Assembly: GCA_965215945.1 (NCBI GenBank)
Contig: CBDCFC010000002.1
Span: 35,436-99,435 of the forward strand
Source: JAHEKD01 sp965215945
GTDB taxonomy: Bacteria > Pseudomonadota > Gammaproteobacteria > Arenicellales > JAHEKD01
DNA: 64,000 nucleotides
Reading direction: 5' to 3'
Below, in pieces: positions 26,070 through 35,771 of the stretch. Made by a program: the position numbers and the translations under genes. The notes beneath the pieces were generated by a model. The model searched no databases and was not told the origin of the DNA. It saw nothing but the letters and a program-made list of their open reading frames with translations. Positions within the stretch are counted from its first letter, which is position 1, and each line of letters opens with the position of its first letter.

Positions 26070-26969
26070 ATGAAATCTGTAGTCGCCATAGTCGTTAACT
26101 ATAATGCTGGCATATGGCTTGAGCGTTGTGTCGAATCCATATTCTTATCTGATCATGCCGTTGATTTATATGTGGTCGATAATGCATCCAGTGATGGGAG
26201 TTTTCAGAAGGTCAAAAAATCATCCGAAAATCATGCCAACCTTCATTTGATCGAAAATAAAGAAAATCTTGGTTTCGCCAAAGCCAATAATATTGTGCTG
26301 AATACTACTAACGCAGACTATTATGCGTTGATAAACCCAGATTGTATTGTTGAGCCGGAAACGATTGGGTTTTTAGTTGAACAAATGCAACTGGATCGGC
26401 AAGTGGGTTTGGCGGGGGTGAAAATTTTAAATGAGGATGGCAGTGTGCAAAAAACGTCTAAAAGACGTTTTCCGACACCTGAGAATACATTTATCAGGAT
26501 TTTAGGTGTTAGTCATTGGTTTAAAAACAAAGAAAAATTCGCGGATTTTGATTATGGAGACCAACTTGAAGTCACTGACGAAGCTGATCGAATTGAAAAA
26601 CAATTTGTGGAGGCTATATCGGGTGCATTTATGATGGTCAGACGTGAAGCCTTAAATCATGTAGGCGGGCTTGATGAGGGTTATTTTATGCATTGCGAGG
26701 ATCTTGATTGGTGTAAACGCTTTTGGTTACATGGCTATAAAGTTGCCCATTATTCACAGGTTGCAGTTACCCACGTAAAAGGAAAAAGCAGCACGACAAG
26801 ACCGTATAGAGTTAATTGGTATTTACATAAAGGTATGCTGCGTTTTTATCGGAAGTTTTATAGAAAGCAGTATGGCAGGTTGGTTTCTTCACTTGTTTAT
26901 GTCGGTATTATGGTTCGATATGCGGTGACTAACTTTAAAATTCTAGTCAATAAAACCTTATCTCGATGA
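26070..26969 (+). CDS. GT2 glycosyltransferase
   Basis: A 299-residue GT-A family-2 enzyme: VVAIVVNYNAGIWLERCVES at residues 4-23, VVDNASSDGS, LGFAKANNI, LINPDCIVEP with the metal-binding acid, and YFMHCEDLDWCKRF near 204, which is the usual catalytic-base region. AGGAA precedes the ATG. A C-terminal hydrophobic stretch (LVSSLVYVGIMVRYAV) suggests membrane association. Similar enzymes are annotated as rhamnosyl- or fucosyl-type, but the sugar cannot be read from sequence. It overlaps the next gene by four bases. Confidence 0.82.
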   Translation: MKSVVAIVVNYNAGIWLERCVESIFLSDHAVDLYVVDNASSDGSFQKVKKSSENHANLHLIENKENLGFAKANNIVLNTTNADYYALINPDCIVEPETIGFLVEQMQLDRQVGLAGVKILNEDGSVQKTSKRRFPTPENTFIRILGVSHWFKNKEKFADFDYGDQLEVTDEADRIEKQFVEAISGAFMMVRREALNHVGGLDEGYFMHCEDLDWCKRFWLHGYKVAHYSQVAVTHVKGKSSTTRPYRVNWYLHKGMLRFYRKFYRKQYGRLVSSLVYVGIMVRYAVTNFKILVNKTLSR

Positions 26970-27835
26970 GGTCGACAGGACTAACGGTAGTGATCACAGG
27001 TGCCAGTGGCTTGCTAGGTCGGCAATTAGTAAAGAAGCTTGGAAGTGTTAATTATTCTGTCTATGCAGTTGGCCGTCGTCAATGCCCTGAAGAAATTAAA
27101 ACTGATTGCCAGTGGTTGAGCATGGATATCGCTCAACCAAAATTTCCAAACATCGACATTGATGTTTTGGTTCATGCAGCACCTTTATGGTTATTGCCTG
27201 ATTTTTTTCAGCAATTATCTGCAATAACTGAAGTTAGGCGTTGTATCGCGTTCAGTTCAACCAGTGCTGAATCAAAAGCAGATGCTAATGACTTTGTAGA
27301 TCGTGAACTTGCAGAAAAATTAATAATTGCAGAGGAAAATATCAAATCTCTGTGTGGTGAACTGGTACCTTACACAATTCTCAGGCCGACTATGATTTAC
27401 GGCTATGGCCAAGATCAGAATATTTCAGTGATTGCAAGCTTCATCAAAAAGCGAGGGTTTTTCCCCGTTGCAGGCAAGGCCGAAGGCTTGAGGCAACCGG
27501 TTCATGTAGATGATCTGGTCGATGCTGTTATTAAAATTATAGAAAATGAAAATACTTTTGGTAAAACATACACATTGACGGGTGGTGAAACACTAAGTTA
27601 CAAATCAATGGTCGATAGAATTTTCCAAGACTTAAACCGTCCCAGCAAGATTATTCATGTGCCGGTTCTAGTATATCGTTGGCTATTGAATTTCATGCAA
27701 TCCGACTACAGCAGCGGCACAGCCGATCGTATGAATCAAAACTTGTCATATAATTCGGAAGATGCCGTCAATGACTTCGATTACCAGGCACAAATGTTTC
27801 TAACTAACCCGCAAAGAGATTTATCAGGAAATTAG
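26966..27835 (+). CDS. NAD-dependent epimerase/dehydratase, WbpV-like
   Basis: Extended SDR of 289 residues with Rossmann motif VITGASGLLGRQLVKKL at about 8-24 and the substrate loop LRPTMIYGYGQDQNIS. In P. aeruginosa the equivalent slot (wbpV-wbpL-wbpM) holds a 4-reductase that finishes UDP-QuiNAc or UDP-FucNAc from the WbpM product. The gene order here (this gene, a WbpL-like transferase, a WbpM-like dehydratase) is the main support. The usual SDR Tyr-x-x-x-Lys is not visible: after SSTSAESK the aligned site reads ELAEK. Confidence 0.75.
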   Translation: MRSTGLTVVITGASGLLGRQLVKKLGSVNYSVYAVGRRQCPEEIKTDCQWLSMDIAQPKFPNIDIDVLVHAAPLWLLPDFFQQLSAITEVRRCIAFSSTSAESKADANDFVDRELAEKLIIAEENIKSLCGELVPYTILRPTMIYGYGQDQNISVIASFIKKRGFFPVAGKAEGLRQPVHVDDLVDAVIKIIENENTFGKTYTLTGGETLSYKSMVDRIFQDLNRPSKIIHVPVLVYRWLLNFMQSDYSSGTADRMNQNLSYNSEDAVNDFDYQAQMFLTNPQRDLSGN

Positions 27836-27836
27836 T

Positions 27837-28775
27837 ATGTGGCAGGCTTTGCTTGGTTTTTTATCTATTGCTCTTGTTACATCGCTAAGTATTGGCTGGT
27901 TTAGAAATCTATCAATTGAAAATCAGTGGTTGGACAAACCAACTGACCGAGGTTCACATCATCAAGCAGTACCTCACATCGGCGGAATAGTAATGATGTT
28001 TATGTTGGTATTACTCACCCTGATTTTAGTTTTGGTTGATTATTTGTCTTGGAAAGATTCATTAATCTGGTTGTTGATTTTATTGTTATTAGGATTGATC
28101 GGTTTTATTGACGATATAAAGGATTTACCAAAACGCTTGCGTTTGATTGCCCAGATTGTGGTTGCTACTTGTGCGATTTGGCATTTTGGTGGTATCAATT
28201 CCATACAGCTGGGTTCAATCAATATTGAGTTTTCGTTGTTTTCTTATCTGTTGGGTTTTATCTGGGTAGTCGGTTTCATTAATATGTATAACTTTATGGA
28301 TGGAATTAATGGCTTGGCGGGTTGCCAGGCATTGATAGCAGGGCTGATTTTCGCTGCCTGGCTATATTATTTGAATCAAACAGGGGAAAGTATGTTGTTT
28401 TTGGGTGTGGCAAGCACTGCGATTGGATTTCTCTACTGGAATTTTTCACCTGCCAAAGTATTCATGGGTGATTCGGGAAGTACCATGTTGGGAGGATTAT
28501 TCGCAGTAATAAGCCTACAATTACATAATCAATTTGAGTTGTCTATATTGTTTCCAGCACTGCTTTTTGCTTGGTTTTTAATCGATACATCGGTCACCTT
28601 TGCCAAGCGATTATTTCGTGGCGAGAAAGTCTGGCAGGCACACAGACAACATTTTTACCAGAAATTAGCGCCAAATCCTCAAGATCATACAAAAGTCACT
28701 GGCATGATTTCACTTATCACCCTTATAATATCGGGAATTATTACAGCGGTTCTTCTTTATCCGGATTTTTTATGA
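27837..28775 (+). CDS. Undecaprenyl-phosphate sugar-1-phosphate transferase (WecA/WbpL family)
   Basis: Polytopic inner-membrane enzyme of the MraY/WecA superfamily that starts O-chain synthesis by putting an N-acetylhexosamine phosphate on undecaprenyl phosphate. About ten membrane helices are visible. The catalytic signatures are GFIDDIKDLPKRLR (near 85), NMYNFMDGINGLAG (near 150), FMGDSGSTMLGG (near 212) and the cytoplasmic HRQHFYQKL (near 270). Length 312. By position between WbpV- and WbpM-like genes, the likely substrate is a UDP-6-deoxy-N-acetylhexosamine. Confidence 0.9.
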   Translation: MWQALLGFLSIALVTSLSIGWFRNLSIENQWLDKPTDRGSHHQAVPHIGGIVMMFMLVLLTLILVLVDYLSWKDSLIWLLILLLLGLIGFIDDIKDLPKRLRLIAQIVVATCAIWHFGGINSIQLGSINIEFSLFSYLLGFIWVVGFINMYNFMDGINGLAGCQALIAGLIFAAWLYYLNQTGESMLFLGVASTAIGFLYWNFSPAKVFMGDSGSTMLGGLFAVISLQLHNQFELSILFPALLFAWFLIDTSVTFAKRLFRGEKVWQAHRQHFYQKLAPNPQDHTKVTGMISLITLIISGIITAVLLYPDFL

Positions 28776-28831
28776 ATGAAATATCCGGGTTAAACAAACT
28801 ATCGTTTAGTTGATGATGAATCACCTATATA

Positions 28832-30757
28832 TTGGCCGGGGGAAGCTTGCTTAAAAACATACTTATAAAACTACTGGCTTCTACTGGTAAGCGACTGCGT
28901 TCAGTTCTTGAGCGTTGGCAGGTTTTTCTTCATGATTTGATTGCAATTCCGATCGCTTGGGAAGGCGCCTATTGGCTGCGCTACAATCTAGGTGTAATTC
29001 CAGAGGTTTTTGCCGAACAATCAATGGTTTTACTACCCTGGGTCATTCTAATACAGGTGTTAGTTTATATCACTTTTGGGACGCACAAGGGCTTATGGCG
29101 TTTTACATCAATGCCGGATTTGGTATTGATTATTAAATCAACGTTTATGAGTACCATTCTTATTACCCTAACGATTTTCTTCGTAACCCGCTTAACGTAT
29201 GTCCCGCGATCGGTTTTTGTCTTTTATCCAATTCTGTTAATCGGTATTCTCTGTGCTTCGAGGATGGTCTATCGGTTAATGAAAGATCAGCATTTTTCAA
29301 CTCGGATTGGTCGTCGGGCCTTAGTGGTGGGTGCTGGCGTGGCAGGAGAACAAGTCGTTAGGGATTTGAAGCGGGTTACTCCACAAATGTATGATCCGGT
29401 AGCCTTTGTTGACGACGATCTCGCCAAAGTCGGACAAGAGGTTCGCGGCATTCCGGTTGTTGCCACTTCCGATAAGATTGGCGAGTTATGCGAGAAGCTG
29501 GCAATTGAATTAGTCATCATTGCTATTCCCAGCGCAAATGACAAGCAAATGCAGCGAATTGTCCAACTGTGCGAAGAATCAGGTGTTAACTTCCGAACCT
29601 TGCCGGGAGTACAGGATATCGTCAGTGGCCGCGTCAATATTAATGACATGCGTGAGGTGCAAATTGAGGATTTACTCGGTCGCGACCCGGTTTCATTGGA
29701 ATGGGACAAGATTAGTGAATCATTAAACGGTAAAACAGTTTTAGTCACAGGCGGTGGTGGCTCCATTGGTAGCGAGTTAAGTCGATTGGTGGCTGAATTT
29801 AAACCGTTGCAATTAATCATTTTTGAGCAGAGTGAATTTAATCTTTATCAGATTGACCATGAGTTAACTCAGCGCCATCCTGAATTGAAATTAATTACCA
29901 TTCTAGGTGATGTTTGTGACAAACAACTGATTGAACACATCTTTTCGGCCTTTAGGCCCGATGTGGTTTTTCATGCAGCGGCTTACAAACATGTGCCAAT
30001 AATACAAGGGCAGTTGCGCGAAGGTGTTAAAAACAATGTTTTAGGCACACGCAATGTGGCGCTGGCCGCTGATGAATATGGTGCTGAGCGTTTTGTTTTT
30101 ATTTCAACTGACAAAGCGGTGAATCCAAGCAATTGGATGGGAGTAACCAAACGGGTGGCGGAAGTCTTTTGTCAGGCACTGGATGCCGAGTCAGAAACTT
30201 CCTATGTTGTTGTCCGTTTTGGTAATGTGCTTGATTCTGCCGGAAGTGTGGTGCCGTTATTCAGGCAACAATTGCGCAAGGGTGGACCGATTACCGTTAC
30301 ACACCCGGATGTGACCCGTTATTTCATGACTATTCGTGAGGCTTCACAACTGATTCTGGAGGCAAGTTCGTTTGCTGAAAACGGAGAGATTTATGTGCTC
30401 GACATGGGTAAACCTATCAAGATTTCATTTTTGGCTGAACAAATGGTCAGGCTTAGTGGAAAAGAACCGGGCAAGGATATTGACATCGTCTTTACCGGAT
30501 TGCGGCCCGGTGAAAAGCTGGAAGAAGAATTGTTTTACCCGGATGAGATGCTGAGCGCAACAGGTTATGAAAAAATCTTTTTGGCCAATAGCCGCAAGTT
30601 CAAGTGGGTGGAAGTTGAAAAATCCATTCATGCCATTGAAATGCATATTGATAATTTTGATGAAGCTTCGATTGCAGAACAACTGCATGTACTGGTGCCA
30701 GAAATACGTTCCGAAGTCTGTACAGCTATGCCGTCGTTAATTCCCAGCGTTGCTTAG
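28832..30757 (+). CDS. wbpM: UDP-N-acetylglucosamine 4,6-dehydratase, membrane type (WbpM/CapD)
   Basis: Makes the UDP-4-keto-6-deoxy-HexNAc precursor of QuiNAc or FucNAc. Residues 1-150 hold four membrane helices; a first Rossmann region starts near 168 (VVGAGVAGEQVVRDL); the catalytic SDR domain begins near 305 (VTGGGGSIGSELSRL), with ISTDKAVNPSNWMGVTKR near 425. Met replaces the usual Tyr of YxxxK, giving the Ser-Met-Lys triad known from P. aeruginosa WbpM. Length 641. The start is TTG at 28832; a second TTG at 28847, right after GGGGGAAG, is a good alternative. Confidence 0.93.
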   Translation: MAGGSLLKNILIKLLASTGKRLRSVLERWQVFLHDLIAIPIAWEGAYWLRYNLGVIPEVFAEQSMVLLPWVILIQVLVYITFGTHKGLWRFTSMPDLVLIIKSTFMSTILITLTIFFVTRLTYVPRSVFVFYPILLIGILCASRMVYRLMKDQHFSTRIGRRALVVGAGVAGEQVVRDLKRVTPQMYDPVAFVDDDLAKVGQEVRGIPVVATSDKIGELCEKLAIELVIIAIPSANDKQMQRIVQLCEESGVNFRTLPGVQDIVSGRVNINDMREVQIEDLLGRDPVSLEWDKISESLNGKTVLVTGGGGSIGSELSRLVAEFKPLQLIIFEQSEFNLYQIDHELTQRHPELKLITILGDVCDKQLIEHIFSAFRPDVVFHAAAYKHVPIIQGQLREGVKNNVLGTRNVALAADEYGAERFVFISTDKAVNPSNWMGVTKRVAEVFCQALDAESETSYVVVRFGNVLDSAGSVVPLFRQQLRKGGPITVTHPDVTRYFMTIREASQLILEASSFAENGEIYVLDMGKPIKISFLAEQMVRLSGKEPGKDIDIVFTGLRPGEKLEEELFYPDEMLSATGYEKIFLANSRKFKWVEVEKSIHAIEMHIDNFDEASIAEQLHVLVPEIRSEVCTAMPSLIPSVA

Positions 30758-30764
30758 TTGGTAG

Positions 30765-31526
30765 ATGACTCAACCGGTCACAGCCGTAATAGGCGGCAGC
30801 GGTCTGGCGAAATTATCGGGGTTTGAAATCACCGAGCGTGAAATAATACGTACACTTTATGGTGAACCCTCAAGCCCGTTGGTCAGTGGCAAGCTTGGAA
30901 CTGAATCCATTAGTTTTTTGGCCCGCCACGGTCATGGTCATACCATCCCGCCGCACAAGGTCAATTATCAGGCCAACATTTGGGCACTTAAAGAAAAAGG
31001 TATAAAAAATATAGTTGCCGTTGGAGCAGTTGGGGCAATCAATGCGGCATTTTCTGATGGCAGTTTGATCATTCCAGATCAACTTATCGATTACACTCAC
31101 TCACGCTCACACACTTTTTTTGATGGCGAATCTAAAAGTGTCAATCACATTGATTTTACCCATCCTTACACGCCTAAACTCAGGCAAGTGCTGATTGACT
31201 GCGCGAATGAGAACAACATCGATGCTAAATCGAAAGCGACTTATGCCGTTACTCAGGGGCCACGTCTGGAAACTGCTGCGGAGATTCTGAAGTACAAAAA
31301 CGATGGGGCCGATTTGGTCGGCATGACCAGCATGCCGGAAGCAGCTTTGGCGCGTGAATTAGGCATGCGCTACGCACTGATTGCATTAGTGGCTAATCCA
31401 GCTGCCGGATTGCAGTCAAGTCAGATCAGTATTGAACAAGTTTTGGAGACACTGGAGGGAAATAAACAAAAAGTCATCGATTTGATCAGCTGTTCGCTTA
31501 GTTCGATTAATCAGTTAGCTGATTAA
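30765..31526 (+). CDS. S-methyl-5'-thioinosine phosphorylase (MTAP/PNP family)
   Basis: Purine nucleoside phosphorylase family enzyme of 253 residues. It shows AVIGGSGLAKLSGF at the start, FLARHGHGHTIPPHKVNY (phosphate and ribose site), CTQGP-like VTQGPRLETAAE and VGMTSMPEAALARELGM. The short length and the MTSMPEA motif are closer to the P. aeruginosa methylthioinosine phosphorylase (PA3004) than to the human-type methylthioadenosine enzymes; the choice is by similarity from memory. It salvages polyamine-synthesis by-products. Its last 20 bases overlap the 3' end of mfd on the other strand. Confidence 0.87.
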   Translation: MTQPVTAVIGGSGLAKLSGFEITEREIIRTLYGEPSSPLVSGKLGTESISFLARHGHGHTIPPHKVNYQANIWALKEKGIKNIVAVGAVGAINAAFSDGSLIIPDQLIDYTHSRSHTFFDGESKSVNHIDFTHPYTPKLRQVLIDCANENNIDAKSKATYAVTQGPRLETAAEILKYKNDGADLVGMTSMPEAALARELGMRYALIALVANPAAGLQSSQISIEQVLETLEGNKQKVIDLISCSLSSINQLAD

Positions 31527-34500
31527 GAATCGTTTTTATTTGCTTGATGCGTTGCTCTTTGTCGATTAATTGCACTTTAATATTCAAGCGGCCATTGCCT
31601 TGTAACTGATAAACCTGATGTTGGCTTTGAATGAGTTGTATCAATTTGAGTGGGTCAAAATTAGGCTCGTCAACAAACTCAAAATGACCACCATTTTGAC
31701 CCAGCTGAATTCTTGTTATCCCGAGTTGTTGTGCCCTAGGTTTCAGTTGTGCTAATTCCAACAGTAACTTGGTTGCATCGGGCAGGAAGCCAAAGCGATC
31801 CGCAAGTTCTACCTTAATTTCATTTAATTCGTTTGTCTTAACTGTGCTGGCAATGCGTTTATAGAAAACCAGGCGCATATGTACATCAGGAATGAATGTT
31901 TCAGGCAGCAACGCGGGTAGTTCAATGTCTATTTCACAACTGTTTATTTGCGAATTCCAGGTTACTTGTTTGTCTTTGCGGCCAAGTGAGCGCACTGCCT
32001 GATTTAAATATTGACTATAAAGACTAAACCCAACCTGGTCGATAGTGCCGCTCTGCGCTTCACCGAGTAATTCACCAGCACCACGAATTTCCAGATCATG
32101 CGAAGCGAGTGCAAAACCGGCACCTAATTCTTTTAGTGATGCAATTGCATCAAGGCGTTTTTGTGCGTCTTTGGTGATGTTTTTAAAGCTGTCAACAAGT
32201 AAATAAGCATAAGCTTGATGATGGGAACGTCCTACACGTCCTCTAAGTTGATGCAATTGGGCTAGGCCGAATCGATCGGCTTTATTGATGATAATTGTGT
32301 TGGCAGCCGGATTATCAATACCGCTTTCGACAATGGTTGTACAAATAAAGACGTTGAAACGACGGTGATAAAAGTTTTGCATCACGGTTTCGAGTTGATG
32401 CTCCGGCATTTGTCCGTGACCAACTCCAATCGTTATTTCAGGTACTAATGATTGTAATTCCTCAACTTGTTGCGCAATAGTGCGAACATCGTTGTGTAGA
32501 AAATAAACCTGCCCACCACGGCGGACTTCACGTTGAATCGCTTCGGTAATCAGGCCTTTGTTTTTTTCACGCACAAAAGTTTGTATCGATAGTCGATCTT
32601 TCGGTGGCGTTGAAATAATAGAAATATCCCGCATGCTGGACATGGTTTGGTTCAATGTCCGTGGAATTGGAGTTGCTGTTAAGGTCAGAATATCGACTTC
32701 ATGACGCAGTTGTTTCAGTCGCTCCTTCTGACGCACACCAAATCGATGTTCTTCATCCAGAATTAATAAACCGAGGCGTTTAAAATCAATGTCCGATTGC
32801 AGCAGGCGATGTGTGCCAATAACGATGTCAACTTGACCACTGGCTAATTCTTCGAGTGTCTGCTTTATTTGTTTTGCTGATTTAAAACGTGAAAGCAACT
32901 GTATATTAATCGCCTGACCGACAAATCTGTCCTGGAAGGTATCGAAATGTTGCTGTGCTAATAAAGTCGTGGGTACAAGAATAGCGACTTGCTTATTATT
33001 ATGTGCGGCAACAAAGGCGGCGCGGATGGCAACTTCTGTTTTGCCAAAGCCTACATCACCGCAAACCAGTCTGTCCATTGGCTTGTCTTTAACCATGTCA
33101 TCAATGACTTCTTTAATTGCCTGGTTTTGATCGGGTGTTTCCTGATAGTCGAAACTGGCTGCAAATAAATCAAGTTCACCCTGAGGCAGTTCAAATTCGA
33201 ATCCTTTACGAGCTTCGCGTATCGCCTGGACTTCCAATAATTCAACGGCAACGTCATAGGCTTTCTCTTGCGCCTTTTTCTTTATCTTTTCCCACTGGTC
33301 ACTGCCCAGATGATGTAAAGGTGCAGTTTCAGGGGAGCTGCTCGTATAGCGGTTGATTAAATGCAGCGATAACACTGGCACATACAGTTTGGCTTCGTCC
33401 TGATACTCAATCACCATGAATTCTGTGGCGTTTTTATCGACAGTGATTGTTTTCAGTCCTTTATAGCGACCAATGCCATGATTCTCATGAACAACCGGGT
33501 CATCAATTTTAAGTTCGGCGAGCGAGCGGATGATTGATTCCGGATCATGTTTGGACGCTGTTTTACGAGTGAGTGCGCTACGCTCACCGTAAAGTTGGGT
33601 CTCACAAATAATTTCCAGCATTTGGTTTTCTATCACCAGACCGCGTTCAATCGGACTAACGGTTATCGCCAGCTTTTGTGCCCCGTCCTTGAACGATTGC
33701 CAATCCGATAGATGTATAGGTTGTAATTGATGCTGCTCAAGAATTGAGCTTAGTGCCTCAAAGCGTCCCGCTGTTTCAGCGGCGATTAGAATTTTATTGT
33801 TTTTGCTGTCATTGAGATGAGTAGTCAAATGCTCATAGGGATTTTGTGATTTAGGTTCTACATCTAGAGGTGGAGGCGGCTGAGTGCCGAAATCCAGTAA
33901 AACATTGCCAGTTTTGCTGTAATTAATAACGATATTTTTGTGCTCGTTGATACGCTGGGCCACAATATTAGGTTTTAAGTAAAGCTGTTCAGGGGGTAAA
34001 ACCCTTCGCTGTGGATCAAGATTTGCGTTAACAAATCTATCTTCTATATCAGCGCTGATTAATTCGGCTTGGTTAAACAGGTCATCGGGCTGAACAATGA
34101 TTGTCTGAGGCGACAGATAATCGAACAGACAGGCTGTTTGTTCAAAAAACAAAGGGAAATAAAATTCCAGACCAGGGCTGGCATGATGATTGCTGACATC
34201 GTTATAAACAGTTTGTTGTTTGGGATCACCTTCAAAGACTCTGCGAAAATTTTCTCTGAAAAAATTTACCGCATCGTCATGTAATGGAAATTCTCGCGCA
34301 GGCAATAAATCAATTGAGTTAATTTGCTGGGTTGTTCGCTGCGATTGTGGATCAAAATATTTAAGACTCTCAACTTCATCGTCAAATAAATCTATTCGCA
34401 AAGGGGCTGGGCTACCCATTGGGAATACATCTAACAAACCGCCACGAACTGCATATTCGCCCGGCGCCATCACCTGTGATACGGTTAAGTACGCCGCATT

Positions 34501-34974
34501 TTGTAGCTTGGTTCGAAAATCGTTTAAATCGATTCTATCACCGGTTTTTATTTTGAAACTAAAGCCACTGATGTAATCCAGTGGCGGTAATTTCTGCATC
34601 AGGTTAGCTAAGGTAACGACAAGGATGCCAGTTTTTGAATCGATTAAGTCTGAGAGTATTGATAATCGGCTGGAAATGATTTCCTGATGAGGTGAAAAAC
34701 GATCATAAGGCAAGCATTCCCAGTCGGGAAAAAGTTTAATTTGCTCAGAGTCGTTAAGAAAAAAACTCAGCTCAGTGGCGGTTTGTTCAGCTTTACGGGT
34801 ATTGTCACAAATAAAGACAATGGGCTGTTTTTTTTGCTTAAACAACTGAACTACAGCCAATGCTGATGAACACCCATGCAACCCGCCCCAGTAGATCGAC
34901 CGATGATCGGTCAGCGGGGGATTAAATAAATCTACGTTGGTTGTTTTAACCACAGGTGCTTCAGACACGAGCAA
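31507..34974 (-). CDS. mfd: Transcription-repair coupling factor
   Basis: ATP-dependent translocase that removes stalled RNA polymerase from lesions and recruits UvrA. The 1155 residues show the UvrB-like N-terminal modules (QLFKQKKQPIVFICD and EWAVRGG-like YAVRGGLLDVFP), the polymerase-interacting domain near 480-560, Walker A VCGDVGFGKTEVA near 640, LILDEEHRFGV near 740, and the TRG translocation motif region with QLHQLRGRVGRS near 910. It probably starts at TTG 34974, with a GTG two codons later as an alternative. It is divergent from ispD (53 bases apart) and convergent with mtnP. Confidence 0.96.
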   Translation of the reverse strand: MLVSEAPVVKTTNVDLFNPPLTDHRSIYWGGLHGCSSALAVVQLFKQKKQPIVFICDNTRKAEQTATELSFFLNDSEQIKLFPDWECLPYDRFSPHQEIISSRLSILSDLIDSKTGILVVTLANLMQKLPPLDYISGFSFKIKTGDRIDLNDFRTKLQNAAYLTVSQVMAPGEYAVRGGLLDVFPMGSPAPLRIDLFDDEVESLKYFDPQSQRTTQQINSIDLLPAREFPLHDDAVNFFRENFRRVFEGDPKQQTVYNDVSNHHASPGLEFYFPLFFEQTACLFDYLSPQTIIVQPDDLFNQAELISADIEDRFVNANLDPQRRVLPPEQLYLKPNIVAQRINEHKNIVINYSKTGNVLLDFGTQPPPPLDVEPKSQNPYEHLTTHLNDSKNNKILIAAETAGRFEALSSILEQHQLQPIHLSDWQSFKDGAQKLAITVSPIERGLVIENQMLEIICETQLYGERSALTRKTASKHDPESIIRSLAELKIDDPVVHENHGIGRYKGLKTITVDKNATEFMVIEYQDEAKLYVPVLSLHLINRYTSSSPETAPLHHLGSDQWEKIKKKAQEKAYDVAVELLEVQAIREARKGFEFELPQGELDLFAASFDYQETPDQNQAIKEVIDDMVKDKPMDRLVCGDVGFGKTEVAIRAAFVAAHNNKQVAILVPTTLLAQQHFDTFQDRFVGQAINIQLLSRFKSAKQIKQTLEELASGQVDIVIGTHRLLQSDIDFKRLGLLILDEEHRFGVRQKERLKQLRHEVDILTLTATPIPRTLNQTMSSMRDISIISTPPKDRLSIQTFVREKNKGLITEAIQREVRRGGQVYFLHNDVRTIAQQVEELQSLVPEITIGVGHGQMPEHQLETVMQNFYHRRFNVFICTTIVESGIDNPAANTIIINKADRFGLAQLHQLRGRVGRSHHQAYAYLLVDSFKNITKDAQKRLDAIASLKELGAGFALASHDLEIRGAGELLGEAQSGTIDQVGFSLYSQYLNQAVRSLGRKDKQVTWNSQINSCEIDIELPALLPETFIPDVHMRLVFYKRIASTVKTNELNEIKVELADRFGFLPDATKLLLELAQLKPRAQQLGITRIQLGQNGGHFEFVDEPNFDPLKLIQLIQSQHQVYQLQGNGRLNIKVQLIDKEQRIKQIKTILNQLTD

Positions 34975-35027
34975 ATCTTAACGGTTATAATCGCTGTGGA
35001 TTGTAACCGCTCACGTGTTGATGACAA

Positions 35028-35741
35028 GTGAATCCTGAACCGATAAAAATTTGGGGTATTATTCCGGCAGCTGGAATGGGAAGGCGCATGGGTGCTGACT
35101 TACCCAAACAGTATTTGCAAATAGCCGATAAAACCATACTCGGGCACAGCATTAACAAGCTGTTGGGTTGTGAACTAGTTGCCGGGGTTGCTGTTGGAAT
35201 AGCGGAAAATGATGAATACTGGAGTAGTTTGTATATTGACCATGCGCGATTTCTGGGTAGCTATTCAGGTGGCCGGGAACGCATTCATACCGTATTGAAT
35301 GGGCTTGAGTTTTTGCAAGATCATGCAAACGGCAATGATTGGATTTTAGTTCATGATGCAGTCAGGCCGTGTGTCGAAATTGAAGATATTAGACGGCTAA
35401 TTGAAAAAGGCCTTAAAAATGAAAGCGGGGCGATTTTAGCGAACAAGGTAGTCGATACGGTTAAACAAATTAATAAGCAGAATGAAATCCAACAAACGCT
35501 AGACAGAAATCAACTTGCTCTGGCACAAACTCCACAATTATTTCCGCTCAGTGTTTTAAAAAAGGCATTGAGTTTAGCTGTGGATAATAATCAACTTAGC
35601 ACGGATGAATCCGCCGCAGTTGAAGCATTAGGATTAAAACCTATCGTTATTGAAGGTAGCCGCACTAATATTAAAATCACGGCTTCAGAGGACTTGAAGC
35701 TGGCTGAATTGATTATCAATCAATCAGTTGGTGTCACATAA
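35028..35741 (+). CDS. ispD: 2-C-methyl-D-erythritol 4-phosphate cytidylyltransferase
   Basis: Third step of the MEP isoprenoid pathway. GIIPAAGMGRRMGADLPKQY (residues 10-29) is the CTP-binding loop; VHDAVRPCVE near 107 and the TDESAAVEALG segment near 190 are conserved. GTG start, 237 residues. In most gammaproteobacteria ispF follows directly; here a 1.4 kb insertion sequence and its flanks separate the two by 1524 bases, so any cotranscription of ispF from this side is probably disturbed. Confidence 0.95.
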   Translation: MNPEPIKIWGIIPAAGMGRRMGADLPKQYLQIADKTILGHSINKLLGCELVAGVAVGIAENDEYWSSLYIDHARFLGSYSGGRERIHTVLNGLEFLQDHANGNDWILVHDAVRPCVEIEDIRRLIEKGLKNESGAILANKVVDTVKQINKQNEIQQTLDRNQLALAQTPQLFPLSVLKKALSLAVDNNQLSTDESAAVEALGLKPIVIEGSRTNIKITASEDLKLAELIINQSVGVT

Positions 35742-35759
35742 ATACCCGTCATTCTGTAT

Positions 35760-35771
35760 ATGGTCTCCTCC
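35760..35771. repeat. IS1111 subterminal inverted repeat, right (3' of transposase)
   Basis: ATGGTCTCCTCC, a perfect inverted match to 37120-37131. Confidence 0.85.

Noticed and set aside
29287..29820. A 177-codon frame antisense to wbpM
   Set aside because: It mirrors a strongly conserved gene on the other strand, and its Ser/Thr/Pro-rich product looks like an antisense shadow.
34220..34576. A 118-codon plus-strand frame inside mfd
   Set aside because: Lies opposite well-conserved mfd sequence, with no ribosome site or recognisable domain.
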